Program-made: the position numbers and the translations under genes
The notes under the pieces: model-generated
What the model saw: only the letters and a program-made list of their open reading frames with translations
Told to the model about the DNA's origin: nothing
Databases searched by the model: none
Shown: one piece after another, positions 29,699-39,336 of the stretch
Layout: each line of letters opens with the position of its first letter
Numbering within the stretch: the first letter of the stretch is position 1
IMG/VR virus record: IMGVR_UViG_3300012920_000042
Span: 1 to 59,817 of that record
Source of the DNA: a virus
DNA length: 59,817 nucleotides
Strand: one strand, 5' to 3'

Positions 29699-29748
29699 GC
29701 GTTCCTTCGTCACTTGTTTGACTACTTCCGTCCAATACTGGATGAACG
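29699..29748 (-). promoter_or_regulatory. Glutamine riboswitch aptamer (first, promoter-proximal)
   Basis: Same core as the downstream copy (CGTTC/GAACG, ACGGAAGTAG, CGAAGGAACGC), but with different hairpins: P2 TCCA/TGGA and P3 GTCA/TGAC. The stems vary while pairing is kept, which supports the structure. It begins within 3 nt of the predicted transcription start. Confidence 0.8.
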
Positions 29749-29755
29749 TATATAT

Positions 29756-29763
29756 TATTTATC
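29756..29763 (-). promoter_or_regulatory. Late promoter for the riboswitch transcript
   Basis: GATAAATA on the minus strand, predicted +1 at about 29750, directly in front of the first aptamer. No gene is visible in 29764-29822. Confidence 0.65.
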
Positions 29764-29822
29764 TACAAATATATTGTAAAGCGAAGTAAATGAGGATTAC
29801 TGCTATACCTAGGTGCGTACCA

Positions 29823-30134
29823 TTAATCTTCTTCAAGAGATTCTTTAGCATCTGTTTCTTCTTTTACAGATTCTAAATAATCTTTTTCTGCTTCTGGTAG
29901 AGTAGAAACTATACATAGTATATTATTTAGTTGCATAGGTACCATGTCTGCCTCAGCAGTTAATAAAAAAGGACTTAAAATTACATCTGGACCATTTATT
30001 AATACTGCTCTTGGATGTTCTATAATGATAAAGTCTTCTGAAAAACTTAGCAATTTGCCAACAAATTCATCATTGTTGATGCTTCTGACTGTAACAACTT
30101 TATCTACAAGTGGAGTTAAATTTTCTGTGTACAT
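29823..30134 (-). CDS. Sm-like small protein
   Basis: 103 aa. The first 70 residues follow an Sm-fold pattern: LVDKVVTVRSINNDEFVGKLLSF then a hydrophobic strand FIIIEHPRAVLI and VPMQLNNILCIV (Sm2-like). The tail is acidic (EAEKDYLESVKEET). It shares the plan with the protein at 4502-4789. It overlaps the glutaredoxin stop (ATG at 30134) and closes the nrdA-nrdB-grx operon. RNA binding is inferred only. Confidence 0.5.
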   Translation of the reverse strand: MYTENLTPLVDKVVTVRSINNDEFVGKLLSFSEDFIIIEHPRAVLINGPDVILSPFLLTAEADMVPMQLNNILCIVSTLPEAEKDYLESVKEETDAKESLEED

Positions 30135-30376
30135 TAAATGTCACCTAACTTACTTGCGTCTACTAACTTCTTATAGTCTTGAAAACCGCCAATCTTTTCA
30201 CCATCAACAATAATTTGTGGGAAAGTTCTAGCACCTGGAAATGTTTCCATTAATGTTTCTCTATCAAAATCTTCATCTAACATTTTGTATGTTAGTTCAT
30301 GACCTTCTACTTCTGCTAAACGTTTTGCCATATCACAATATGGGCATTGTGGTTTGCTGTAAATTTCTACTTTCAT
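30134..30376 (-). CDS. grx: Glutaredoxin (dithiol)
   Basis: 80 aa. It has the CPYC active site (Cys11-Cys14) in IYSKPQCPYCDMA, then RTFPQIIVDGEKIGGFQD (the cis-Pro TFP and GG segments). It most probably reduces the ribonucleotide reductase encoded directly upstream; the ATG abuts the nrdB stop. Confidence 0.92.
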   Translation of the reverse strand: MKVEIYSKPQCPYCDMAKRLAEVEGHELTYKMLDEDFDRETLMETFPGARTFPQIIVDGEKIGGFQDYKKLVDASKLGDI

Positions 30377-31503
30377 TATAAACTTAAACCTTTAAATGTG
30401 TCTTCTGTTACGTCTTGTTTGGTACCTCCAATAACGTAACTACTAATTTCTGTCTCTTGTGGTGCTACTTGTACCTCGCCACCACTAATCCATTTTTGTG
30501 TCCATGGTAAAGGATTACTTGCACTAACTGTATAAGGACACGTTAATCCAACTGCTCTCATACGTTTTGCACCTATCCACTCAATGTAGTTCTTTAATAG
30601 TTCTGCATTCAAACCAATCATTGAACCATCTGTAAATAAGTAATCTGCCCAGCCTTTCTCTTGCTGTATGGCTTCCATAAACATCTCTACGCAGGCATCT
30701 TCAGTTTCATTTGCAATCTTGGCAAAGTCTTTGTCGTCTGTTTTTAACAGTTTCAACATTTGCTGAGTACTTGCTAAATGCACGTTTTCATCTCTTGCAA
30801 TAAGTTTAATGATCTTTGCATTACCTTCCATCTTTTTAAGTTCTGCAAATGCCCAACTACATGCAAAGGATACATAAAAACGTACACCTTCAAGTATATT
30901 TACACTCATTAGACATAACCACAGTTTCTTTTTGATATCATATAAGTCTACTGTTACTTTTTTACCATTAACTGTATGCGTACCTTCGCCTAATAAATTT
31001 AAGTAACTAACACTTTCTATAAGTTCATCATAGTGTTTGCTGATAGTATCAGAACATGCAACAATTTCTTTCATGTTTAACATGTTATCAAAAACAGCAC
31101 TTGGATCGGAATATATATTTCTAATAATATGTGTATAACTTCTGCTGTGAATTGTTTCTGAGAACGCCCAAGTTTCAATCCATGTTTCTAATTCAGGAAT
31201 ACTAACAATAGGCAACAAAGCCAAATTAGGGGAGCGGCCTTGTACACTATCTAAAATAATTTGTCTTTTTAAATTACTTGTAAAAATGTGTTGTTCATGA
31301 TCTGTTAAATCTCTAAAGTCCTTTGTGTCTTTAGTGATATCTACTTCTTCTGGTCTCCAGAAAAATCCTAACTGTTTATCAGTTAATTTATCAAATTGTC
31401 GATACTTAAGAGTATCATATCGTTGAACGTTTACTCCACCGGAGGTGTCAAGAAACATAGTAGCCTTGGTATGATCCTTCGGCTTTGAATTAAATACTGA
31501 CAT
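30376..31503 (-). CDS. nrdB: Ribonucleotide reductase class Ia, beta subunit
   Basis: 375 aa, normal length. It carries the di-iron and tyrosyl-radical core: [34 protein letters not shown] (radical Tyr123), and [12 protein letters not shown]. It pairs with NrdA to make dNDPs. The gene is 10 nt downstream of nrdA and followed directly by the glutaredoxin. Confidence 0.95.
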   Translation of the reverse strand: MSVFNSKPKDHTKATMFLDTSGGVNVQRYDTLKYRQFDKLTDKQLGFFWRPEEVDITKDTKDFRDLTDHEQHIFTSNLKRQIILDSVQGRSPNLALLPIVSIPELETWIETWAFSETIHSRSYTHIIRNIYSDPSAVFDNMLNMKEIVACSDTISKHYDELIESVSYLNLLGEGTHTVNGKKVTVDLYDIKKKLWLCLMSVNILEGVRFYVSFACSWAFAELKKMEGNAKIIKLIARDENVHLASTQQMLKLLKTDDKDFAKIANETEDACVEMFMEAIQQEKGWADYLFTDGSMIGLNAELLKNYIEWIGAKRMRAVGLTCPYTVSASNPLPWTQKWISGGEVQVAPQETEISSYVIGGTKQDVTEDTFKGLSL

Positions 31504-31513
31504 TGTCTATTCC

Positions 31514-33826
31514 TTAAATCTTACAACTGTCGCAATCTTCGTCATCATCTACTGACGTGATAAAGTTGGCTTCAACATTCTTACGAGGTTCTTCCTTGTC
31601 AATGTCAATCTCGCCTTGTCCATCATATGTATTGTTGTAGTATAACTGCTTGCCACCATATTTATAAAACATGATGATGTGCTGTAGTAGAACACTCATT
31701 GGAATCTTTTCATCTTCAAAGTGTTCAGGGTTATAACTTGTGTTCACAGAAATACCTTGGTCAATGTATTTTTGTAGAACTGCCATAATTTTTAAGTAAC
31801 CCTCGGGAGATGCCTGGTCCCATAATAGGTCATACTTATTTTTGAGTTTAGCATATTGTGGAACTACTTGTTTAAGTACTCCATGCTTACTTTGTTTTAC
31901 ACTAACGAAACTTCGCGGAGGCTCAATTCCGTTTGTACTGTTACTTATCTGAGCAGACGTTTCTGCTGGCATTAATGCCATCAAAGTTGAGTTTCTGATG
32001 CCCGTATCTTTTAATTGTTTACGCAACCCTTTCCAGTCCATTCTTTCTTTGTGTTTGACTAGTTCGTCAACATCTGCTTTATATGTTTGGTTAGGTGTTA
32101 GTCCGTCACCGTATTTTGTCTCATCATTACCAGGACATGCACCTTTTTCAACTGCCAAGTCGGCACTTGCTTTAATTAAATAATAACTCCATGCTTCTGC
32201 ATATTCATCTACAAGTTCTAAATTAGGATTTTGATATGTGCTATCATTCTTTGCCAACCAAAATGCAAAATTAATAATACCAACACCTAAAGGCCTACGT
32301 TTTTCTGTGGCTAATTGTGCCGCTATTACCGGGTACTTTTGGTAGTCTAAGAGTGCGTCTAAGCCTCTTACAGCAAGTTCACAAGGCTTCTGGAACTCTT
32401 GTGGGCTCTTAATTCTACCCCAGTTAATAGCACTTAAAGTACACAATGCTATTTCACCTTCAGCATCGTCACTACTCATTAATGGCTTTGTAGGTAAGTC
32501 AATTTCACAGCATAAATTACTTTGTCTTACAGGTGCTACTTCTTCTTTAAATGCTCCATGGGTATTAGCATGGTCAACATTCATTAAATAAATTCTGCCT
32601 GTATCTTTTCTTTCTGTAACAAAGGCACTAAACAAATCGATTGCTTTTACTGTTTTCTTTCTAATACTAGTTTTACGTTCTGCGGCTTCATATAACTCTT
32701 GAAACTTGTCTTGATCTGCGTAAAAGGCCTCATACAGTCCTGGAACATCATGTGGAGAGAATAAAGTTATATCTCCTCCTTCAATAAGTCTTTCATACAT
32801 TAACTTATTGAATTGCACACCATAGTCCATATGTCTAACACGATTTTCTTCTGTACCTTTATTGTTCTTTAATACCAACATGTCTTCTATTTCTGCATGC
32901 CAGATAGGATAGTATAGTGTAGCGGCTCCGCCTCTTACACCACCTTGTGAACAACTTTTTACAGCACTTTGGAATAATTTATAGAAGGGGATAACTCCTG
33001 TGTGAGTTGCGTCTCCACTCCTAATAGGTGATCCAATTCCTCTAATCTTTCCTGCACCAATTCCTATACCTGCTTTTTGACTTACATACTTTACAATACT
33101 AGTTGTTGTAGCATTGATGCTATCTAAACTATCATCAGTTTCAATTAGTACGCAACTACTGAATTGTCTTTGTGGTGTACGCACACCAGCCATAACAGGA
33201 GTAGGCAAACTAATATAATGTAAACTAACTGCATCATAATATTCTTTAACAGTTTGCAATCTTGTTTCTTTAGGATATGCACTAAACAATGTTGCAGAAA
33301 TCAACATATAAGCAACTTGAGGAGTTTCAAATATCTCCCCTGTTGTACGATTTTGCACCAAATATTTTCCTCTAAACTGTTCCATCGCGGCATACGTTAA
33401 ACCTTCGTCACGCTCGTGTACGATGTAATTGCTTAGTTCGTCGATTTCATCTTTAGTGTAAAGTTCTAAGATTTCAGGATCATAAAATCCTCTGTCTATA
33501 TTACCTTGAATAATATCACATAAACAAGGAGGTTCAAATGTTCCATAAACCTCTTTACGCAGATGATAGTTAATTAATCTACCTGCAACAAATTGATAGT
33601 TTGGAGTTTCTTCTGTGATTAAATCAGCGGCACTTTTGATAAGTGTTTCTTGTATTTCTGCACTAGTGATTCCAGTATAGAACTGTATATGCGATTTAAT
33701 CTCAACTTCTGATTCACTTACACCCGTAATACCTTCACAGGCATGAAAGACGACTTTATGTAACTTGTCAAGTTCTAATGGTTCTTTTCTTCCGTCTCTC
33801 TTTGTGATTAAAATTTCTTTTGACAT
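31514..33826 (-). CDS. nrdA: Ribonucleotide reductase class Ia, alpha subunit
   Basis: 770 aa. An ATP-cone opens the protein (ITKRDGRKEPLELDKLHKVV to about residue 92). Active-site cysteines are visible in FSSCVLIE and SNLCCEIDLP (near 438). KQLYYNNTYDG holds the Tyr-Tyr radical pair, and the C-terminal redox pair is CDSCKI. The ATP-cone means it can be switched off by dATP. It leads the nrdA-nrdB-grx operon from a perfect sigma70 promoter, so it is an early or middle gene. Confidence 0.95.
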   Translation of the reverse strand: MSKEILITKRDGRKEPLELDKLHKVVFHACEGITGVSESEVEIKSHIQFYTGITSAEIQETLIKSAADLITEETPNYQFVAGRLINYHLRKEVYGTFEPPCLCDIIQGNIDRGFYDPEILELYTKDEIDELSNYIVHERDEGLTYAAMEQFRGKYLVQNRTTGEIFETPQVAYMLISATLFSAYPKETRLQTVKEYYDAVSLHYISLPTPVMAGVRTPQRQFSSCVLIETDDSLDSINATTTSIVKYVSQKAGIGIGAGKIRGIGSPIRSGDATHTGVIPFYKLFQSAVKSCSQGGVRGGAATLYYPIWHAEIEDMLVLKNNKGTEENRVRHMDYGVQFNKLMYERLIEGGDITLFSPHDVPGLYEAFYADQDKFQELYEAAERKTSIRKKTVKAIDLFSAFVTERKDTGRIYLMNVDHANTHGAFKEEVAPVRQSNLCCEIDLPTKPLMSSDDAEGEIALCTLSAINWGRIKSPQEFQKPCELAVRGLDALLDYQKYPVIAAQLATEKRRPLGVGIINFAFWLAKNDSTYQNPNLELVDEYAEAWSYYLIKASADLAVEKGACPGNDETKYGDGLTPNQTYKADVDELVKHKERMDWKGLRKQLKDTGIRNSTLMALMPAETSAQISNSTNGIEPPRSFVSVKQSKHGVLKQVVPQYAKLKNKYDLLWDQASPEGYLKIMAVLQKYIDQGISVNTSYNPEHFEDEKIPMSVLLQHIIMFYKYGGKQLYYNNTYDGQGEIDIDKEEPRKNVEANFITSVDDDEDCDSCKI

Positions 33827-33864
33827 AGTGTTCCTGTGTGTTAGATGTAAAAATTCTATACTTT

Positions 33865-33893
33865 ATTATACATGCTATTATTTAGTTTGTCAA
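33865..33893 (-). promoter_or_regulatory. Sigma70 promoter for nrdA, with a late-like motif in the spacer
   Basis: TTGACA (33893-33888), a 17-nt spacer and TATAAT (33870-33865). The spacer contains ACTAAATA, resembling a late element. Confidence 0.8.
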
Positions 33894-34327
33894 GCATATA
33901 ATTTATCTAGTGTTATTATACTGGAATGGAATGTAACTGAGTTATCTCTGACGTATTTTTCACTTGCAATCTCGCCAGGAATGAAGTTAAAAAAGGAGCC
34001 TTCTACTTCAAATATTGCACCCTCGGTTCCAGTTATGTGATTACTTATCATCTCAAATTTTACTGATTCTGAGTTTATGAAGTTAAAATGATGAAGGGTA
34101 GAAGCCATTACAATAGATAATCCTGTTTGACACAAATAGCCTTCTCTAACTATCTCAAATACGTTAGGCCAATTGCCTGGAGTATAGTAATCTATGTAAC
34201 GTGATTTAGGTTTGACGTCTTTGAAACCTTCAGCAATATGAAGCATAGTTCCGTCTTTTGGAAAGTTGTTTCTGAAGTGTCGCCATGCACGAAGTCGGGC
34301 GTCACCGTCCTGTGTGTTTGTGAACAT
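33890..34327 (-). CDS. Conserved phage protein, function unknown
   Basis: 145 aa. Visible segments are RLRAWRHFRNNFP, YIDYYTPGNWPNVFEIV and a beta-rich C-terminus (FEVEGSFFNFIPG). Similar proteins occur in marine T4-like phages next to structural genes. It is neither an enzyme nor membrane-bound by sequence. It has an AAGAAGG Shine-Dalgarno sequence, is coupled to the fibre gene, and its end overlaps the nrdA -35 box. Confidence 0.65.
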   Translation of the reverse strand: MFTNTQDGDARLRAWRHFRNNFPKDGTMLHIAEGFKDVKPKSRYIDYYTPGNWPNVFEIVREGYLCQTGLSIVMASTLHHFNFINSESVKFEMISNHITGTEGAIFEVEGSFFNFIPGEIASEKYVRDNSVTFHSSIITLDKLYA

Positions 34328-34336
34328 TTAACCTTC

Positions 34337-37300
34337 TTAACTGGTTGCAGACCAACGGTCTTGGACGTATTTAACTTTTAATTGCACTCCTAAATTGTGC
34401 GTAATATTTGTATTTGATTCTGCTTCTAACTGATCGTTTACAAGGAATATTTTGATTAATCCTGAACTATCCATTTGTGCTCTAAACTTAGGCTCAACTA
34501 ATTGGTTAGTATGAGTAGTAATCTCTGAGTGACTTGAGAACGAGTCATTAAATATAACAGCATTTGCTTGATCTGTAAAGTCTGATCTACCTGCTATAGT
34601 CCAAACACCTGCTCTAATATATTTGTTAGCAGATGCACTTGCACTTTCAGATATACTGTAGTCTACTTTAAACACATTGTATGTACTACTAGCATCAAAT
34701 GAAGCAACTAACTTAGCCGCACTCAATTGTGATTGTGTAACTGCCCCTACTCCTGGAATACCGTTGTCTCCTGGTATGAGAACTGTTTGTTCCATACTAT
34801 TGAAACTTGTAACCTTGTTACCAAATGTTGCGGCCTCTCTAGTAGAGATTTCAATGTTGTTTTTGAGATTTACAAGTCCTCTTGAACCTTTGTTACTGTC
34901 TAGTAACTTGTCATATAAACTTGTACCATAAATTCTGTTTGTAATGTTGTTAAAGATACCTGCTTCTTCTCTACTACCAAAAGTAATCTCGTTAAATGTA
35001 TTGTCTATAGATAAACTGTACTGCGTAGACATGTTTGTACTCTTAGGACTTAGTGTTGCATAAGTTGAACTGTCTCCTGGGAATACGTTACTGAATAAGT
35101 TTACATCTCTGCTGTTTACTGTACTGTTTAACCATTGCTCAAACTTTGCTTTAACTGTGTTATTTGCTCTGTCATATAGTTTATCTTCTAAACCTAAAAC
35201 AGACAATGTGTTTACTTTCTTATCTTCAAATAAAGTAAATTCTAAACCACCAGTTGCTACAGACGAGTATGCTGGTCTTTGAGAAATGTATACTGCATTT
35301 TTGGCTCCATCGTCTTGAGGTATCCAATTCATTTGTGGATAAATTTGTACGTTTGAACCTGCTATCTCAACTAAATTTTTGTTTACTGTAACAATAGCAC
35401 TTTCTACTGTTGTGTTAGAGGATAACTTAATGTTAAGTACTGGTACTGCTTTAAATGATGTTGAACCAAAGGTTAATGAAGATATTGGTCTAACTCCTGC
35501 ATCTCCATTTGATATTGTTCCACCTGCACCTGATTCTGTTAATAGTGTTGCCGCTGTTGACATGTTAAATGGATAGTTTTCTACATAGAATGTATCTTCT
35601 GTAATATCACTAGCAGAACTCTTGATGTCATATGCTGTTGGAGGTGAACCTAATGGGAATACAGCAGGACCGCTTATTCTTACTGCTGATATGCCTGGAC
35701 CAATACCATGTGCTTTAGATTGTACTTGTATTGTTGTGTTCACATCACTTGCTGAACTACCGTGGTTAACATACTTAATACCATCGTGTGCAATATTTGA
35801 AGTAAATGTAACATTACTGTTGCCTGCAAGTATGTCATTTGTATCAACTCTAACAGTAAAGTGACTGCCTACTTTACTTGAAACAACTTTAAATACTGTA
35901 TCGTGTAATTCACAAGCACCTGCATTGCCTAAGTTATCTATAATCCTAACATGGTCTCCTGCTTGTACCTCACCTGCTTTTAATGTGTTATCATAAATTC
36001 TAATAACACATGTTGTAGGTGAAGCATTTGTAAAGCCGTTACCTGGGAAGTTTGGATCTACTTCAACGTTTGCACTTGCAGATCTTGAAATTGTGTATGG
36101 TAATGAAGGCATTGCTATTGTTACTGCTGAGCCACTTACACCTGCAACTCCAAATCTTGCTCTGTGTAAATATTCATCATCATTACCTGCGCCACCAATA
36201 AACATCATTGAATCATATTTGTAAACACCTGAGGCGGCTTCTGTTTGGAACTTACCTGCATCATTTGACGAACTAAATGTTACTACATAAGTTTCGCCAT
36301 CATTTGATGAGATAACATTTGCTAAACCTAATTGCTCATCTTCTCTTGCAATATATAAATTTCCAAGTGTAAGTCCTGTTGTTGCTGTAATATTTGCACC
36401 ATCGGCTGTTGCGGCAATATGAATCAAATCCATACCAACGTAACCAACTCCAGTTGACTTACTTATTTGGATATTTTCTTTCTTAAAATGTTTGTAAGAA
36501 GGTAATAGTCCTGATCCCCATAGTGTTGTATTTTGATAAAAACTTGGCATAGGAACACTTGCAGAAATATTTCCTTTATGTGATCCTGATTGCACACCTT
36601 CTATTGCTGAAATAACATTTGCATTTGAATAGTATGTTAATGCTAATGAATCATAGACTGAAGGTGCTGTTCTTAATGTTAAACTATGAGAACCTGTACT
36701 TGATACGTTACTTCCATCAATAGCAAAATCAACATTTGCTGATGGTGTATATGTTGATAACCCTGACTCACCTGTAAGTTCAATAGAATTCTTAACTACT
36801 GTTACGTCTTTAGAGTTGAAAGGTTGATCTGTAAAAATGTTCTTTTGATGTTTTGGAATAAATTGTACTGCTGTTCCACTTGATATTTCTGAAATAGATT
36901 GGTCTATAGTAACTGTATAATAAGTTCCGCCACTGTGCCTACTTACTGTATTAACTTTTGGTCTTGTTCCATTGTATCCAGCAATAATTATTTCGTCATT
37001 GATTCTAATATTACCTGTAGCATCTAAACCAGATACTATTGAAATTTGCATTTCAAAACTACCAGCGGCCTTTGTTGAATGTAATGTACTAGAAACTGAT
37101 GCTGTTGATACTGGGGAGAAAACAGGGTATGTGGAATCAGAAAATGCACTAGCAGTTGAACCTGCTAAAATGCTTCTAGCATCTGTTGGTTGCCAACTTT
37201 TAACTTTGCTGGTACCGTTAAATTCACCTTCAACATATCTAATTGAAGGAACGTTAAATGCAACAATATTATTGTTGGCAATACTTGCCACATGGTCTTT

Positions 37301-37498
37301 TGCACTTAAAGTATTTTCATAGTAACTTACACTATGATAATCTGCTGTTGCAGGGTTAGTTGGATCACCACCGATATAGAGTTGTCTACTATCTGTAGCC
37401 AATCCTATTTCACCAGGACGTAAAGGCTGAGGAAGATCCTGCTTTAGTCCTCTTCGGTGTTGGATTCTAGATACTATTGTTTTATCGTTTTCTGCCAC
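34337..37498 (-). CDS. Long tail-fibre or baseplate-associated structural protein
   Basis: 1053 aa. The N-terminus, SRIQHRRGLKQDLPQPLRPG then EIGLATDSRQLYIGG, is the conserved attachment module of marine phage fibres (RRG...LPxxLxPGExGxxxDxxxxxIG). The rest is a Ser/Thr/Asn-rich beta-structure with repeats and ends with GAVTQSQLSAAKLV. The start is GTG (37498) with AGGAG 9 nt upstream, after a late promoter. An 8-bp inverted repeat ACTGTTAA/TTAACAGT brackets the Shine-Dalgarno sequence. Confidence 0.8.
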   Translation of the reverse strand: MAENDKTIVSRIQHRRGLKQDLPQPLRPGEIGLATDSRQLYIGGDPTNPATADYHSVSYYENTLSAKDHVASIANNNIVAFNVPSIRYVEGEFNGTSKVKSWQPTDARSILAGSTASAFSDSTYPVFSPVSTASVSSTLHSTKAAGSFEMQISIVSGLDATGNIRINDEIIIAGYNGTRPKVNTVSRHSGGTYYTVTIDQSISEISSGTAVQFIPKHQKNIFTDQPFNSKDVTVVKNSIELTGESGLSTYTPSANVDFAIDGSNVSSTGSHSLTLRTAPSVYDSLALTYYSNANVISAIEGVQSGSHKGNISASVPMPSFYQNTTLWGSGLLPSYKHFKKENIQISKSTGVGYVGMDLIHIAATADGANITATTGLTLGNLYIAREDEQLGLANVISSNDGETYVVTFSSSNDAGKFQTEAASGVYKYDSMMFIGGAGNDDEYLHRARFGVAGVSGSAVTIAMPSLPYTISRSASANVEVDPNFPGNGFTNASPTTCVIRIYDNTLKAGEVQAGDHVRIIDNLGNAGACELHDTVFKVVSSKVGSHFTVRVDTNDILAGNSNVTFTSNIAHDGIKYVNHGSSASDVNTTIQVQSKAHGIGPGISAVRISGPAVFPLGSPPTAYDIKSSASDITEDTFYVENYPFNMSTAATLLTESGAGGTISNGDAGVRPISSLTFGSTSFKAVPVLNIKLSSNTTVESAIVTVNKNLVEIAGSNVQIYPQMNWIPQDDGAKNAVYISQRPAYSSVATGGLEFTLFEDKKVNTLSVLGLEDKLYDRANNTVKAKFEQWLNSTVNSRDVNLFSNVFPGDSSTYATLSPKSTNMSTQYSLSIDNTFNEITFGSREEAGIFNNITNRIYGTSLYDKLLDSNKGSRGLVNLKNNIEISTREAATFGNKVTSFNSMEQTVLIPGDNGIPGVGAVTQSQLSAAKLVASFDASSTYNVFKVDYSISESASASANKYIRAGVWTIAGRSDFTDQANAVIFNDSFSSHSEITTHTNQLVEPKFRAQMDSSGLIKIFLVNDQLEAESNTNITHNLGVQLKVKYVQDRWSATS

Positions 37499-37522
37499 TG
37501 TTAATGTCTCCTGACTTAACAG

Positions 37523-37530
37523 TATTTATC
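37523..37530 (-). promoter_or_regulatory. Late promoter for the fibre gene
   Basis: GATAAATA on the minus strand, predicted +1 about 19 nt before the GTG start, with CAGGAG in the short leader. Confidence 0.7.
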
Positions 37531-37541
37531 ACATTTAGCAG

Positions 37542-38216
37542 TTAAACTTTATTATAGTAGTCGGCTAGTCTGCTGGCCCATTTATTGCAGTATTCTTCGA
37601 ACTCATCGCCTTCTATAACAAAGTCTGCATATTTGCCTTCTCTGTCTATCATTAGAATAGCAACTTGTTTAATATCTGTGCCAAACATTTCGTTATGTGC
37701 TAGTGCGTATGCACAGCCTTGTAGAAAATAATCTTCAATCCATTCGCGTTTTTTAATTTTCTTTGCTGTCTTGAAGTCAATTATACTAGGTACACCGTTA
37801 AACATGCCTACTGCATCGCTTGTACCTGCATATAGTCCTTTGGCAATAAGTGCCACTTCAACACCCCAAAGTTCGTCAATTTGACTGAGTCCTTGTGCAA
37901 CCATTTCATTTACCATGTTGCGAGCCATAATACTTATATGATTATTACCTTTAATTTGCCATTCTTCTTGTAATACAAATTTTTCTAAAGCATTATGTAC
38001 TTTAGTTCCAAGTCCTGCTGACTCTGTGCTTATACGAGTTGCTTCTGCTTCTCCTACACGTTTACGCCAGGCAATTAAGGCTGTTTTATCTCCTGTATCT
38101 GATAATACTGTTGTAACACTTGGGACGCCTGCTTCACCGTCTTCGCTGTATTGTCTCTGACCGTTTTTGGCTGTTACCCTCTTTAAAGCAGGGTATTCAT
38201 ACTTTTCTACTAACAT
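37542..38216 (-). CDS. PD-(D/E)XK nuclease
   Basis: 224 aa. The catalytic core is GTKVHNALEKF, GLYAGTSDAVG (Asp), IIDFKTAKK (D-x-K) and QGCAYALAHNE, as in the RecB/MGME1-like exonuclease branch. It would resect DNA ends in recombination or degrade host DNA. It lies between an SGNH protein gene and the fibre gene and is coupled to the former. Confidence 0.75.
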   Translation of the reverse strand: MLVEKYEYPALKRVTAKNGQRQYSEDGEAGVPSVTTVLSDTGDKTALIAWRKRVGEAEATRISTESAGLGTKVHNALEKFVLQEEWQIKGNNHISIMARNMVNEMVAQGLSQIDELWGVEVALIAKGLYAGTSDAVGMFNGVPSIIDFKTAKKIKKREWIEDYFLQGCAYALAHNEMFGTDIKQVAILMIDREGKYADFVIEGDEFEEYCNKWASRLADYYNKV

Positions 38217-38226
38217 AAATTAGATC

Positions 38227-38991
38227 TTATTGTAGTTTGTTATTAATTATATATTCCGCTATGCGTTTGTGACCGTCTTTATTTGGATGGCATTCATTTG
38301 GTGAGATGTAATCATATTGGTGTATTTGCTGTATAATATCTATATTACTAAGTTCAGATGTATCAACACCACCATCTGGAAAAACATTGTCTCCAAAAAT
38401 TTCTTTTAACATATTTGTGTTTGGATCACACATAAATTTACCATTAGGTACAAAATTAACTTCCGGTAACAAATTAATACCTGTCCATAAAGGAACAACT
38501 CTAAGTTTAATATAGTGAGACTTACAAAAACTCCATATAGCATTTAACATCAAGTTAGCATCAAAATCAGAAAACTCTGGTAGTCCTTTTGATTTTTGAA
38601 AGTCGTGTAAAGGACCAGTTTGGTAATTTTTTATGCCTTGGAAATGATGCCTTTTGTAATTATAGTCAATGCCAAATCCTCTAGTAGATGCTGTTGTTTG
38701 TAACCAAAAAGTATATTCATTTTCTGATTTCATTTTGTTATTATTGTACCAATTGCACATTTGAAAGTATGCAAACTCATAACTGCCACCAGACACAGCA
38801 TAGTTTTCATACTTGTTGCCTCTATGCTTTGTAATTAAGTAAGGATATGCTAAGAAAGGATTCTGTGAATTATCACGTAAATTAGGGATAGTTGTTTTTT
38901 TGTATTCTCGTATCTCTGACGTAGTCAGGTCTAATTGCAGTTCACTACCAATAGTCCAACTGTCACCAAACCATATGTCGACTCTATCCAT
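38227..38991 (-). CDS. SGNH-like hydrolase
   Basis: 254 aa. Block I is IWFGDSWTIGSEL (Asp10-Ser11), the middle NYAVSGGSYEFAYF (Gly block), and the C-terminal CHPNKDGHKRIAEYI gives His/Asp. Like the other SGNH proteins here, it probably removes or transfers acyl groups on glycans. It is expressed late from a leaderless-type promoter. Confidence 0.75.
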   Translation of the reverse strand: MDRVDIWFGDSWTIGSELQLDLTTSEIREYKKTTIPNLRDNSQNPFLAYPYLITKHRGNKYENYAVSGGSYEFAYFQMCNWYNNNKMKSENEYTFWLQTTASTRGFGIDYNYKRHHFQGIKNYQTGPLHDFQKSKGLPEFSDFDANLMLNAIWSFCKSHYIKLRVVPLWTGINLLPEVNFVPNGKFMCDPNTNMLKEIFGDNVFPDGGVDTSELSNIDIIQQIHQYDYISPNECHPNKDGHKRIAEYIINNKLQ

Positions 38992-38996
38992 ACATA

Positions 38997-39004
38997 TATT
39001 TATA
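38997..39004 (-). promoter_or_regulatory. Late promoter, leaderless type
   Basis: A perfect octamer TATAAATA, TATGT, then ATG at 38991 on the minus strand. Confidence 0.8.
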
Positions 39005-39015
39005 TGTACGTTATA

Positions 39016-39336
39016 TTACCAACTAATATTCCAGGTTATTGTATCTGTGGTTGTTAAGTTTTGTGCTATTTTGACACCATATCCTAAGTCTTTAAAATAC
39101 TTAGCAACATAGTCTACTTGATCTTTTTTGGTTGCATCTGTTGTTACACCAAAGTATGCTTTATAATAAGCATTGCTGTCTGTCATTGTAGTGCCTGTGG
39201 ATATGTTTGCATACAATACTCCAGCATCTACATTCCCTAAAACAGCGGTTTCAATACTGCGAACTTCAGCATGAATAACTGAATTATTCCTAGTATCTTT
39301 ACGAGCCGTTGCCGCATTAGAGAATATACTTGCCAT
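39016..39336 (-). CDS. Small virion-type protein, function unknown
   Basis: 106 aa. It has a Ser/Thr-rich start SIFSNAATARKDTRNNSVIH and a beta-rich body (AVLGNVDAGVLYANISTGTTM, YFKDLGYGVKI). No enzyme motif is seen. It is coupled to the upstream gene by TAATG and belongs to the late operon from 41.0 kb, so a structural role is likely. Confidence 0.6.
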   Translation of the reverse strand: MASIFSNAATARKDTRNNSVIHAEVRSIETAVLGNVDAGVLYANISTGTTMTDSNAYYKAYFGVTTDATKKDQVDYVAKYFKDLGYGVKIAQNLTTTDTITWNISW

